DNA from: Actinomycetota bacterium
Lineage (GTDB): Bacteria; Actinomycetota; Geothermincolia; Geothermincolales; RBG-13-55-18
DNA: 42,471 nucleotides
NCBI GenBank assembly: GCA_040757835.1
Contig: JBFLWJ010000017.1
Location: 26,028-68,498 of the forward strand
Direction of reading: 5' to 3'
Position numbers and translations under genes: made by a program. This document shows positions 1-8,274 of this stretch, in pieces. Each line of letters begins with the position of its first letter. Within the stretch, counting starts at the first letter, position 1. The notes under the pieces were generated by a model. It saw nothing but the letters and a program-made list of their open reading frames with translations. It was not told where the DNA came from and did not search any database.

Positions 1-94
1 GCTCATGTCCAGGGCCGGGACGTTGACCCTAGTGAGCATCTCCACCGCCGGCACGTCCGCGGCCAAGCTCATGTCCAGGGCCGGGACGTTGACC
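1..94 (-). repeat. In-frame tandem repeat in the tail protein gene
   Basis: A 28-base identical segment occurs at 1-28 and 67-94, a period of 66 bases, exactly 22 codons. On the minus strand each copy encodes VNVPALDMS; the linker between them reads like a diverged copy (LAADVPAVEML). The array continues beyond the left edge, so the copy number is unknown. In-frame repeats of this kind commonly form an extended stalk or attachment region in phage fibres. Confidence 0.8.
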
Positions 95-1212
95 GTGGCA
101 TTCCCGCTCGTGGCGATCGTATAGGCCACCACCAGCGTAGGGAGGAAGTCGCCCAGGCCGGTACGGTCGTAAGCGCAAATATTGCGGTACTCGTTCTTCG
201 CGTTGGCGTCGCCCTGGTCTATGCGGATACCGATGTAGGGCGCGTCCCCTGATCCGTCCGGGTCGTATCCTTCTTGCTCTACCCGGTAGCTGATCGGATT
301 GGCGATATCCGGGGAGACATAAACGCCCTCAGCACTCCACCCTTCCACGCTCCAGTTGACCGCCGTCTGACCAGAAATGAGAGACCGCGAATAGACCGAG
401 CTCCCTGATGGAAAGCTGCTCTCATCCTCCAGGGTGCCGATGCTCCCATACCAGCCCGTGGTATCGAGCTGGCTGTCAGCCGCCACGATCAGATGAGCCC
501 CGTCTATGCTGGTGACGTCACTCCCTTTGTGGACCTTGGCATTGAAGCGGAAGAAGGCCCGGAAGGAGTTGGTCCCGTCATGGCCGAAACGAGCAAAAGC
601 CGCCGACCTGTTGTCGGTCGTATCGTTGTCCTTGTTGTAGGTATCATCCGCCGAGGCCGCGATGGTCGAGGCCCTGACGTACTTGGTCAAGGTATGCCAC
701 TCGACGATGAGGACTGGGTAGATCTTCCCGCCGTAGTTGCTTTGGATCGTCCGGACATAGTTGTTGCTGCCCAGGCCGGGGGCCGTGACCACCAGGCCAA
801 TAGCATTGCCCGAAGCCCAGCCTGAACGGTTGACGATGGCCTGGATGACCGTCTTGATATCCGGGCTCTTGTCCCACTCCCAAACGGTAGGGAGCATACC
901 GTTCCAAGTGACGCTCGTCCCGATCTGGCTCCGGCTGTAAGGATTAGAGGTGTAGGCCGAAGCATCGTCCGAGTCCTCCGCCGTCACCGAGCCGTTGACC
1001 GTCCCCAACCTGTTGTCACAGTAGAGATACAGATAGGCCGAATCGATCGTGGCGTCCTTGGGAATATCCAGATTGAAAAGGGCATGGTACTGGTTGTCCG
1101 TCGAATTGGCGTTGCCGATGTAGGCGTTGTTGCCGCTGTTGTCGTAAGCCGAGCTGGTGGCCTGGCAGTCTTGGTCCGCAGCCGAGCCCGGCCTGTATAC
1201 TCCATTAGCCAT
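1..1212 (-). CDS. Tail-associated receptor/carbohydrate-binding protein, DNRLRE-like (partial, C-terminus missing)
   Basis: This frame is open from an ATG at 1212 to the window edge (404 codons, no stop), so the C-terminus is missing. Residues about 1-170 and 180-370 look like two beta-sandwich modules of the disaggregatase-related (DNRLRE) type: each has an aromatic/Asn-rich opening, then a line like 'FNLDIPKDATIDSAYLYLY' or 'FFRFNAKVHKGSDVTSIDGA'. Such modules bind polysaccharide in other proteins. After them a short repeat containing VNVPALDMS begins and appears twice before the edge. The start is four bases after the stop of the upstream gene (GTAG..ATG), indicating coupled translation. 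Position at the end of the late genes supports a receptor-binding or tail-spike role; the exact ligand is unknown. Confidence 0.7.
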   Translation of the reverse strand, partial: MANGVYRPGSAADQDCQATSSAYDNSGNNAYIGNANSTDNQYHALFNLDIPKDATIDSAYLYLYCDNRLGTVNGSVTAEDSDDASAYTSNPYSRSQIGTSVTWNGMLPTVWEWDKSPDIKTVIQAIVNRSGWASGNAIGLVVTAPGLGSNNYVRTIQSNYGGKIYPVLIVEWHTLTKYVRASTIAASADDTYNKDNDTTDNRSAAFARFGHDGTNSFRAFFRFNAKVHKGSDVTSIDGAHLIVAADSQLDTTGWYGSIGTLEDESSFPSGSSVYSRSLISGQTAVNWSVEGWSAEGVYVSPDIANPISYRVEQEGYDPDGSGDAPYIGIRIDQGDANAKNEYRNICAYDRTGLGDFLPTLVVAYTIATSGNATVNVPALDMSLAADVPAVEMLTRVNVPALDMS

Positions 1213-1215
1213 GAC

Positions 1216-1695
1216 CTACACCAGCCTGTTCAAGGCGTCTACGAAAGCGACCCTTGCCCCCTTCGCCTCGTTCCCGAAATAGGCGATACACCGGCGCGCC
1301 CTTTCCGCCCCCTCCGTGCCGTTGCAGACCTCGTAGTTGACGCACGCCCGGCAGCGGTTCTCCATGCTTTCCCGACTCTTGTAACCCCCCCTGCCGGAGA
1401 GAAAAAGCAGGGTCCTCCCGCAACGCCAGAGGATGTCGATATACGGGAAGCATTGAGAGGCCAAAGGACAGCCAGCGGCCTTGCACCTGTCCGGGCTCGT
1501 CCCGCCGTATTGCTCCTTGACCTTCTCGCACATGAGGAGAGTAGGCCCCTTGCAGAGCAGGGTTTCGTACTTGTCCACCAGGGTGGGGTCGTCGAAACCC
1601 CGTTCTCCTACCTCCTGGGCGATCTGGTCGATGGTGCTTATGACCCTGCTATACAGGGCCTTGTCATTCTGTATCTCCTTTTTCGTGAACGCCAT
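1216..1695 (-). CDS. Hypothetical phage protein, cysteine-rich
   Basis: A 159-residue protein that I cannot assign to a family. It begins MAFTKKEIQND and has an acidic, helical first third. The rest carries many cysteines, including pairs around residues 71-82 (CKAAGCPLASQC) and 114-124 (CRACVNYEVC). This spacing suggests metal-binding or disulfide knuckles. The start has an AAGGAAG-type ribosome site just upstream. It lies between the tail-tip gene and the CysS-like gene and overlaps the latter by about 30 bases, so it belongs to the same late transcript. A structural or accessory tail role is only inferred from position. Confidence 0.7.
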   Translation of the reverse strand: MAFTKKEIQNDKALYSRVISTIDQIAQEVGERGFDDPTLVDKYETLLCKGPTLLMCEKVKEQYGGTSPDRCKAAGCPLASQCFPYIDILWRCGRTLLFLSGRGGYKSRESMENRCRACVNYEVCNGTEGAERARRCIAYFGNEAKGARVAFVDALNRLV

Positions 1696-1972
1696 TTTCC
1701 ACTTCCTTCTGGGACCCGTAGACGAGGGAGGCCCCCGCGCAGGGGACCCCTACCGTAGCGTCCTTGCGCTCCATGTGGACCTCCTCCGAGAAGCTGATGT
1801 GCCCTCGCATCTTCCAGTCCTCCGTCCTCCAGCTCGTCTGGCCGCGCCGGTCCTGGATGATAACACCGTTTGCCGCCAGGGCGTCCCGGATGCTGTCCGC
1901 AGTCTCGTAATCCTGGGCGAGACGGGCCTTCTGCCGCTTGTGTAGTTGCGCCTCGATCTCTTGCTGTTCCAT
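1664..1972 (-). CDS. Small phage protein with a region like the C-terminus of cysteinyl-tRNA synthetase
   Basis: A 102-residue product. Residues about 5-48 follow the pattern found at the extreme C-terminus of CysS enzymes: R..AR..QDYETADSIRD.L...G..I.D..G.TSWR. The catalytic Rossmann fold, HIGH/KMSKS motifs and zinc site of a synthetase are absent, so it cannot charge tRNA. The remaining half has no recognisable domain. The ATG overlaps the stop of the upstream gene (TAATG at 1970-1974). Either the phage captured this helical hairpin and uses it as a nucleic-acid-binding or structural element, or the similarity is convergent. Function unknown. Confidence 0.65.
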   Translation of the reverse strand: MEQQEIEAQLHKRQKARLAQDYETADSIRDALAANGVIIQDRRGQTSWRTEDWKMRGHISFSEEVHMERKDATVGVPCAGASLVYGSQKEVENGVHEKGDTE

Positions 1973-2403
1973 TACGCCGGCACCGTCAGGGTGAATATCC
2001 CGCCCGCGTCCCAGGTGATGGTGAAGCTCCCACCGGAGGAGCTCATGTTCTCCCCGAAGTCGATGCACAGGATGAGCTTCCCGGTCGATACCTCGTAGAG
2101 CACCGCGTACCTCGCGGTGATGGTCGAGTTAGACCACACCACGTCGTCCGCGTCGAACTTGGTCACCCTGGAGGCCTCGGAGAGGGCCTTGTTCGCCAGG
2201 GCCGCGCCTCCGGCCGTGTAACCGGTGCCGCTAACCTCGTTTGCGCTGATGTCGCTCCAATCGTCATGGGTCTCCTGGTCGAAGGTGTAGCCGGAGCCCA
2301 ACAGAGCACACTTGATGGTGGTCCCCGCCGCGTCCAGGTCCGGGAAAAGGTCGTTACACAGGCCCAGCGGGAACTTCGCATAGAACTTGCTCGTTACTGC
2401 CAT
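1972..2403 (-). CDS. Phage structural protein (putative tail/virion-associated)
   Basis: A 143-residue protein beginning MAVTSKFYAKF. The pattern 'TIKCALLGS.YTFDQETHD...DI..NEV.GTGYTAGG..L.NK' is a recurrent small virion-associated family next to portal or tail genes in many phages. The C-terminal half is predicted beta-rich (FTITWDAGGIFTLTVPA). It overlaps the end of the portal gene by 10 bases and the next gene by one base, so all three are translated together. Its precise place in the particle is not known. Confidence 0.65.
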   Translation of the reverse strand: MAVTSKFYAKFPLGLCNDLFPDLDAAGTTIKCALLGSGYTFDQETHDDWSDISANEVSGTGYTAGGAALANKALSEASRVTKFDADDVVWSNSTITARYAVLYEVSTGKLILCIDFGENMSSSGGSFTITWDAGGIFTLTVPA

Positions 2404-3896
2404 TCTTCTTCCTCCTCACTCTGTCCTAAACCCGGAGGGACCATGATGGAGGGAAGCTCCACCCGCTGTTGCTTGGCCTCCGGGTTTTCCTCTTCGATCT
2501 TTTCCTGCTCCCCGCCTTCGCCTTCCCACTCCCTGATAAGGGGCTCGTACTGGCGGAGTATCTTGTTGCCGGTGTCTTCAGAAATCTTCCTGGCGTTGAT
2601 AAGGGCCATGACCGCGTCCGTCATGACCTTGAAGCTGTCCGCCTTGGCCTTGAGGTCCTCGACCTCGATAGGCGGGAACTCTATCTCGAAGTCGTCATTG
2701 AAGTCGTCCTTGCCCTTGGGTCTCTTGGGAAGGGAGCCGTATTCCCGCTGACAGGCTATCACCTGCTTGAGGATGACCCGCAGAGCCCGGCGCATGACCT
2801 TCTGCCTGTCCTGGAACTGCCGCAGGGTGGGGAGGTCCAGGGCCTTCGCGGTTGCAAGGTTTGTGTTGCCGGTGTCTCCCAGCCAATGCTCGGGGATGCC
2901 CATGCCGGCGGCGACCATGAGCTTGATAGCACGTCCGTCCTCCTTGGCGTCGGAGGCGTCTACCTTCGGCTGCACGGTGTCCCACTTTATCTTGTCCGAG
3001 TGAACACGGATGGCCCCGGCCCGTATGCGCTCGCTGGTCGAGAAGTCCTGGTAGTCCTCCCTCATGCTCTTGACCTCGCGGCCCTTGAGCTTGGAGAGGT
3101 AGTCCTTGATGTCCTGACGGTTGCCGCCCTCGATGGTCACGTCATAGTGGAACAGGTTGCGAATCTTGTTAGTGAGGGCGCGATCCTCCAGCCATTGGCG
3201 GTAGCGTTCCATCCACACGATGATGTCCAGCAGGTCCGAGATACCCCTGACCGCGTTGGACACCCCTCCCACCTTGACGTGCATTGCGTTGAGCAACCCG
3301 TCCGACCGTTGAACGTCTATCTTCTCGTAAGCGTTCTCGTACTCCACGTTGACCGAGCCGTCCGGCTGTACCTCCAGGCTTTTCTGCACTCGGTACTTGC
3401 GGTGGTAGGCTATATGCCGCTTGACGTTGTCCGGGTCCGTCTCGATATGGACTATCTCGGAGGGGTCGATAAGGCCGATATGCGTCTTGCCCACGTACTG
3501 GTCGTAGAAGAAGCGGACGAAGAACTCCCCACAGATCGCCAGCCAATCGGACATCTCCTTGACCGCGACCTCCATGTCGTTGTCATCGTCGCCCCAGAAG
3601 CCCTGCAAAACCTCGTTCACGCTCTCCTCATCCGCCACCACGTTGACGCCGTCCCCCACCACGAAGTAGGTGATATAGCGCACATACCGCTTGGCAAGGG
3701 GGTTGGTAAGATAGGCCTGATAGCAAGCCTTGTGGTTCTCCAGATACTCCTCCGTGGTCATCTGCTTGTCGGAGTACCCCCCTGACAGGTTTACCCAGTT
3801 CTGGTCCTCCAGCTTGAGCTGGGCCAGGGTGAGCTCCTCCCGCAGGTTCTCCACCGTCTCTATGAGGTTAAGCACATCACCCTTATTGACTCTCAC
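2394..3896 (-). CDS. Phage portal protein
   Basis: A 500-residue protein of typical portal length, directly downstream of the large terminase. It shows the usual portal layout: an N-terminal helix, a region with 'KRYVRYITYFVVGDGV', a central alpha/beta wing with 'DWLAICGEFFVRFFYD' and 'IDPSEIVHIETDPDN', then a long helical stem/crown with an acidic tail. Portals form the dodecameric ring at the capsid vertex through which the terminase pumps DNA. Translation starts at a GTG (3894-3896) preceded by AGGAGG at about 6 bases, which fixes the start. It follows the terminase stop by 8 bases. Confidence 0.88.
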   Translation of the reverse strand: MRVNKGDVLNLIETVENLREELTLAQLKLEDQNWVNLSGGYSDKQMTTEEYLENHKACYQAYLTNPLAKRYVRYITYFVVGDGVNVVADEESVNEVLQGFWGDDDNDMEVAVKEMSDWLAICGEFFVRFFYDQYVGKTHIGLIDPSEIVHIETDPDNVKRHIAYHRKYRVQKSLEVQPDGSVNVEYENAYEKIDVQRSDGLLNAMHVKVGGVSNAVRGISDLLDIIVWMERYRQWLEDRALTNKIRNLFHYDVTIEGGNRQDIKDYLSKLKGREVKSMREDYQDFSTSERIRAGAIRVHSDKIKWDTVQPKVDASDAKEDGRAIKLMVAAGMGIPEHWLGDTGNTNLATAKALDLPTLRQFQDRQKVMRRALRVILKQVIACQREYGSLPKRPKGKDDFNDDFEIEFPPIEVEDLKAKADSFKVMTDAVMALINARKISEDTGNKILRQYEPLIREWEGEGGEQEKIEEENPEAKQQRVELPSIMVPPGLGQSEEEEEWQ

Positions 3897-3904
3897 GGGT
3901 CCTC

Positions 3905-5443
3905 CTATCCAATCCCGAAATCAACGCCGTCCTCCAGGGTCTCCTCATAGACGTCACCCGAATATTCCGCCAGGACGATAGCCGCATAAGCGATGACGTC
4001 CACCTGGTCGTCGTGGGCTCCGTGGGGAAAGGCCAACAGCTCGGCCTCGGTGTCGTCCAGCCAGGGAGCATGGCGCAGGTGGTAGACCGTCCGGGCCTGA
4101 TACCTTGCCGCGGCTGGGAGAGCGCGGGTGCGTTTGTCCGCCTCCGCCTTGAGCTCCCTCACCGGGAGCCCTGCCCTCACCACGGCCTGGTAGAGGTTGA
4201 GCCCCATGGCCCCTGACTCCACCGCCTGGAAAGCAGGCCGGAAGCGGTCGTAATACCTCCGCATGAGGTCCGGCTGGTCCGGGCCTTCAAGCCTGTCCCG
4301 CATCATGTCCAGCACCAGCAGGTCGTTATGCGGCGTGACCACGAACGTCCCCAGGACGAAGTAGTCAGCCGAAGCCTTGGTGGAGACAGCGGGGTCGCAG
4401 GCCTGGAACATCCAGCAGTCCGAGACCGCGTAGCGGTTGATGCCGTAAGGCCCAGCCAAGACGTAGATATCATCCTCGCGCCAGAAGTAAAGGAAGTCCT
4501 GCCGCTTGAACAGCTCCCCTTCTTCCTCTCTCGGCCTCTGCTGGTAGAGGGCCTCCCAGACGTATCCCCCGACTGCGGTCTTTATCCGCGCCAAACTTTT
4601 CTCGTCGTACCGCTCCGGGCATAGGGCCTCGCCGGGCTCCCTTCCCAGGGGGTCCTCGTGGCCTTCCTCGGCTATGGCGGGGAGCCGTATGACTTCCCAG
4701 GGGTCCCCGTCCTCCCCTTCCTCCGCCTGCTCGATGAGCCTCCCCGCCAGGTCGTCCTCGTGCCAGCGCGTCATGATGAGGATGACCGAGCCGCCAGGCT
4801 CAAGCCTGGTGCGGAACACGGACTGATACCACTCCCACGCTTTGTCGCGGTAGGTCTTGGAGTGGGCGTCCTCCCATCCTTTGACCGGGTCGTCGATGAT
4901 AGCCAGGTGTGCACCCTTGCCGGTGATCGGACCTCCGACGCCGGCGGCGTTCATCTGTCCGCGGTGGCCCTCGGCCTCCCAGGTGCTCTTGCTCGAAGAA
5001 GCCTGGGAGAGCTCCATGCCCCACAGCTCCGGCCCCATCTCCCGGAAGACCTCGCGCGAGCGGTAGCTAAAACCCTGCGCCAGGTCCGCGCCGTAAGATA
5101 CCAGCAACACGTTCTGGTCCGGGTGCTTGCCCCTCCACCATGAGGGGAGGTAGATGCTGAACAGCTCGGACTTGCCGTGCCTGGGAGGGACCTCGATGAT
5201 GATAAAGGCGTTGCCCTCCGCCAGGCGTTGCTGGACGTATTCCGCCAGCATGAGAAGGTAGCGGTAGGGCTTCCAGCGGGTGCGAGATGCGTACTCGGCG
5301 TAGAAGGCCAGGCTATCCCTAGCTATCTGCCTGCTGGCCTCCTGCATCTCCTCCGCCGTGTATGACCCGGAAGGCTTGTTTGACGAGCTCCCTTGCTTCT
5401 TCGTTTTCGGCGATTTGCTTTCCCGCTTCCTTGGTCCTGTCAT
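3905..5443 (-). CDS. terL: Terminase large subunit
   Basis: A 512-residue packaging ATPase/nuclease. The N-terminal ATPase shows a Walker A-like motif at residues about 86-93 (PPRHGKSE) and Walker B at 181-186 (AIIDDP). The coupling region includes 'ILIMTRWHEDDLAGRLI'. The C-terminal nuclease has acidic segments 'FQACDPAVSTKASAD' and 'HGAHDDQVDVIAYA', fitting an RNase H-like fold. It cuts concatemeric DNA and drives it into the procapsid with the portal. The first 32 residues are basic and overlap the small terminase gene by 125 bases. I keep the ATG at 5443 because a GGAG lies 8 bases upstream; an internal ATG at residue 33 is possible. Confidence 0.92.
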   Translation of the reverse strand: MTGPRKRESKSPKTKKQGSSSNKPSGSYTAEEMQEASRQIARDSLAFYAEYASRTRWKPYRYLLMLAEYVQQRLAEGNAFIIIEVPPRHGKSELFSIYLPSWWRGKHPDQNVLLVSYGADLAQGFSYRSREVFREMGPELWGMELSQASSSKSTWEAEGHRGQMNAAGVGGPITGKGAHLAIIDDPVKGWEDAHSKTYRDKAWEWYQSVFRTRLEPGGSVILIMTRWHEDDLAGRLIEQAEEGEDGDPWEVIRLPAIAEEGHEDPLGREPGEALCPERYDEKSLARIKTAVGGYVWEALYQQRPREEEGELFKRQDFLYFWREDDIYVLAGPYGINRYAVSDCWMFQACDPAVSTKASADYFVLGTFVVTPHNDLLVLDMMRDRLEGPDQPDLMRRYYDRFRPAFQAVESGAMGLNLYQAVVRAGLPVRELKAEADKRTRALPAAARYQARTVYHLRHAPWLDDTEAELLAFPHGAHDDQVDVIAYAAIVLAEYSGDVYEETLEDGVDFGIG

Positions 5444-5837
5444 CCGTGATCTCCGCCTCTATTCTGGAAACATCCCGCCACCTCTTGGGCCTCCGGTTCT
5501 TGAGCCAGAAGATGCAGGCGGTCACGTCGGGAACCATGTGCTTGTAGGTAGTCTTCACTTTCACGGGCTTGCGGGTCTCCGGGTCCGACTGTACCTCCCG
5601 CTCCTCGTAGCTGAAACCGATAGCCCGCTGGTAGAGGGATTCCTCCACCCGCGCGTCCGCTATGTCCTTGCCCTCCTGGAGGGAGGCGTCGAAATCCGGG
5701 AACTGCTTGCGCCACTTGCGTATGGTCTCCCGCGAGACTCCGAGCTCGTCCGCGATCTCCACGTTGGTGAGTCCCTGGCGGGCCATCCACTTGACCAGCT
5801 CCGGGTAGTGTTCCTTGTACTTTGAGGGGTATGCCAT
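5319..5837 (-). CDS. terS: Terminase small subunit (HTH DNA-binding)
   Basis: A 172-residue protein upstream of and overlapping the large terminase. Residues about 22-45 form a helix-turn-helix (LTNVEIADELGVSRETIRKWRKQ). The middle reads 'VEESLYQRAIGFSYEE' and 'PDVTACIFWLKNRRPKRWRD', both hallmarks of a common phage TerS group. The C-terminal tail is charged and probably mediates oligomerisation and contact with TerL. Small subunits recognise the packaging site on phage DNA. Start at ATG 5837 with AGGAG upstream. The pac/cos site itself could not be identified. Confidence 0.88.
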   Translation of the reverse strand: MAYPSKYKEHYPELVKWMARQGLTNVEIADELGVSRETIRKWRKQFPDFDASLQEGKDIADARVEESLYQRAIGFSYEEREVQSDPETRKPVKVKTTYKHMVPDVTACIFWLKNRRPKRWRDVSRIEAEITDDRTKEAGKQIAENEEARELVKQAFRVIHGGGDAGGQQADS

Positions 5838-5929
5838 GCCTCTTATCTCCTACCTGACCTCATGAGACCGCCCGAGACGGGCGAACGCATCAGGGTCAAT
5901 GGGTTAGTATGGGTAGCTGAAGTGGGCTT

Positions 5930-6796
5930 TTATGACGCCAGGAAATCGGCAGCCATGTATTCCAGAAGCTGCCAGAGGTTCCTGGGGCCTACTATCCCTT
6001 GCCCCACCGCCCTGTCCAATGCTTGCTTCAAAACCTTTGCCGCCTCCACCGGGACCTTGTCGTTACCGAATATCGAAACCAGGGGGACCCACCTGTTCTT
6101 GTCCTCCTCCACCCAACCTTCAGCCAGGTCGTCCTGGTGGGCCTCGAAGACGTCCAAGATGATGTCCAGGCTGGTAGCGGTGTTCTTTATGCCGTGGGCC
6201 GAGCCCGCCGCCTCGAGGTCGTCGAGGAGCCGGTCGTAAGCATCGGCGCGCGCCAGCCATACCTCCTTGCCGGGGGCCTCCTTGCGTACCTCGTCGATTA
6301 CCTCCCGCACCCGCTCCAGCTCGTGGGGAAGGAAGGATATGCTGATGAGCCGGTAGTCCAGGTTGGCCTCCGACATCGCCATGGCCTCCACCTTCTCCAG
6401 CAGCTCCAGCGTGGCGTCGTCCAGGCCGGTGTATTCCTTCCACTCCGCGTCGTCTATTGCGTCGTATATCTCCTTGAGTATCGCAGGGTCGTCCTTGCCT
6501 ACTATGGCGTTGTGGGAAAGCTGTATGGCGTATCTCTGTGCCTGGGTCAGGGGGTCGGAGGTGACCATGACGTCTATCTCGGAGAGACCTGCCGCGATAG
6601 CGGCCTTGACACGGTGGTTCCCGGAGAGCACCAGGAGCCTGCCCTCCTCCTCGCAGCAGAAGGGGGTGCTGGTGAGCTTCCCGTCCCGCTTCACGTTGTC
6701 CACCAGGCGCATGAACTCCTCGTGCCTCATATATCTGGCGTTGACCTCCGCGAGGGAGAGGTCCTGGGGGTCAACCCGCTCAATCCTTGTCTCCAT
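5930..6796 (-). CDS. ParB-like nuclease/NTPase-domain protein
   Basis: A 288-residue protein. The first 100 residues match a ParB/Srx fold: an N-terminal 'LAEVNARYM' box followed by 'VLSGNHRVKAAIAAGL' at about residues 56-71, the signature GNHR nucleotide-binding loop. The HTH and dimer domains of plasmid partition ParB are not visible; instead there is a long helical C-terminal part of unknown function. Similar ParB-domain proteins often sit beside DNA-modifying enzymes in phages, and here the gene overlaps the methyltransferase-like/Mom-like gene by 17 bases. A role together with that gene in base modification is inferred, not shown. Confidence 0.75.
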   Translation of the reverse strand: METRIERVDPQDLSLAEVNARYMRHEEFMRLVDNVKRDGKLTSTPFCCEEEGRLLVLSGNHRVKAAIAAGLSEIDVMVTSDPLTQAQRYAIQLSHNAIVGKDDPAILKEIYDAIDDAEWKEYTGLDDATLELLEKVEAMAMSEANLDYRLISISFLPHELERVREVIDEVRKEAPGKEVWLARADAYDRLLDDLEAAGSAHGIKNTATSLDIILDVFEAHQDDLAEGWVEEDKNRWVPLVSIFGNDKVPVEAAKVLKQALDRAVGQGIVGPRNLWQLLEYMAADFLAS

Positions 6797-8171
6797 CGGC
6801 CTCTCTCTTTCCCGCGTACTTCTTCTTCCACATGGCGAGCCCTTCCGCCAGGGTCCACTCCCCCAGCACCGCCCCGTAGTTGAGCTCGTACCGTTGACCG
6901 TAGTAGGCGTCCGTGAGGTCCTCGTAATCCTTGTGCTCCTGCTCCTTGCGTGACAGCAGCTCGAACAGGCCCCGATACTTCATGGACACCGGCCTGTCGG
7001 TAAAGGCCGTCGTGATCGCGGAGCGTATCCTGTGCCTGGCGTACCGCTCCAGCATAAGCTTGACCTCTTTCGAGAGCGAGGCATACAGCACCAGCTTTGC
7101 CAGGTGCTTGTAGTCCGAGGGCTCCACCGGGAAGTCGGAGAGTAGGTAGGCGTGGGGTGTCTGCACCCTGCCCTCCCAATGCGCCATGGTGGGAGCGGTC
7201 GAGTAAGCGAACACTCCGACCAGCATACCGTCCACCAGGACCCCGCAAGCGAGAGACGCCTGGCCCGGCCTGATGTAAGCGTTCATGTACTCGGAGCGTA
7301 GGGCCGCGAACTGGGGAGCGGTGAAGGGCAGGAGGGCAATCTCTGACCCCACCTCGTCGCCCGGTCCCAGGCGTTCGACCAGTACCTCCTCTGTGTCCTG
7401 GTTCGGTACGCATATGCGGGCTGGCCCGTCCGAGGCGTACACGTAGACCTTGACTCCCCGGTTGGTGGTCTGGGTTATCCCGACCAAGTGATCTGACAGC
7501 TCCTCAATCTCGAAGTTGACGCATACCTCCCAGAACCGCTTGCTCATGATGTCCGCTATGAGCTCCTCGCGGTGTTCGGCCACGTCCGAGAAGTCCGGGG
7601 GCTCCCACTCAAAGAGAGCCTCCAGGCCGCGGAACATCCGCTCGTAGTCTCCTTTGACAAAAGGCGGAAAGGCTATGAGTCCCTGGTCGGTGGGGACCTG
7701 CTTCACGTACTCCCTCACGTCCCCGCTGTAAAAACTTGAGAGCCTCATGGAGAAGGCCCGGACCCGGTCGAGGGTTTTTGTATGCAGGCTATCCCATTGC
7801 CGCTTGTGGCCCTCGTAGATGCGCTTATAGTAGGCGTTATCCCCTTCCCGGTTGACCGGTAGCCTGGTGGCAAGGAGCAGGGTGGCTATGGACTCCTCCT
7901 CCCCGTCAAGGTAAAGCTCCAGCCAGCCGTAGCTGTCCATGACCTCCGGCCTCAAACGCAGGTCCACTCCCATGCTGGCCAGCCACTCCCCGATCACGCA
8001 AGAGTAGATGGTGACGTCGTTGCCGTGGAGCCGGAAGCGGTCCAGGGGCCAGAGCACCCGCTCCACCGTGAAGTTGCCGGAGCACCCCACCCAGACATCG
8101 GAGCAATCCCAGCCTTTGACTATCTCCTGGGTCATGCTCCGCAAGGGAGCGGGTATCGATCCTCGAAACAT
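6780..8171 (-). CDS. Putative phage DNA base-modification protein: methyltransferase-like N-terminus plus Mom-like GNAT C-terminus
   Basis: A 463-residue two-part protein. The N-terminal half has 'VWVGCSGNFTVERVL' (residues about 27-40), like a methyltransferase motif I, and 'AFPPFVKGDYE' (167-177), resembling the (D/N)PPY-type catalytic loop but without the usual Asp/Asn. The C-terminal half (about 285-455) looks like an acyltransferase: 'SLACGVLVDGMLVGVFAYS', then 'YLLSDFPVEPSDYKHLAKLVLYAS' and 'TTAFTDRPVSMKYRGLFEL', as in Mom-related proteins annotated as antirestriction adenine modifiers. Such enzymes protect phage DNA from host restriction. I start it at ATG 8171, which has AAGGAG at 5 bases; an upstream extension lacks a site. 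Biochemical activity is inferred. Confidence 0.6.
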   Translation of the reverse strand: MFRGSIPAPLRSMTQEIVKGWDCSDVWVGCSGNFTVERVLWPLDRFRLHGNDVTIYSCVIGEWLASMGVDLRLRPEVMDSYGWLELYLDGEEESIATLLLATRLPVNREGDNAYYKRIYEGHKRQWDSLHTKTLDRVRAFSMRLSSFYSGDVREYVKQVPTDQGLIAFPPFVKGDYERMFRGLEALFEWEPPDFSDVAEHREELIADIMSKRFWEVCVNFEIEELSDHLVGITQTTNRGVKVYVYASDGPARICVPNQDTEEVLVERLGPGDEVGSEIALLPFTAPQFAALRSEYMNAYIRPGQASLACGVLVDGMLVGVFAYSTAPTMAHWEGRVQTPHAYLLSDFPVEPSDYKHLAKLVLYASLSKEVKLMLERYARHRIRSAITTAFTDRPVSMKYRGLFELLSRKEQEHKDYEDLTDAYYGQRYELNYGAVLGEWTLAEGLAMWKKKYAGKREADGDKD

Positions 8172-8274
8172 CAGTACTCCTTGGTGGTATAATCTTAACG
8201 AGGTCACCTCTTTTGAGCCTGGATGAAGCAAGCAACTCCAAGCCCATATGCCCGGAGGTGGCCTCGATGTTCTC

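Noticed and set aside
2469..3785. Long plus-strand reading frame opposite the portal gene
   Set aside because: Antisense shadow caused by GC-rich third positions. No ribosome site, no recognisable domain. Similar shadows opposite terL, carB, porA and the six-hairpin protein were also ignored.
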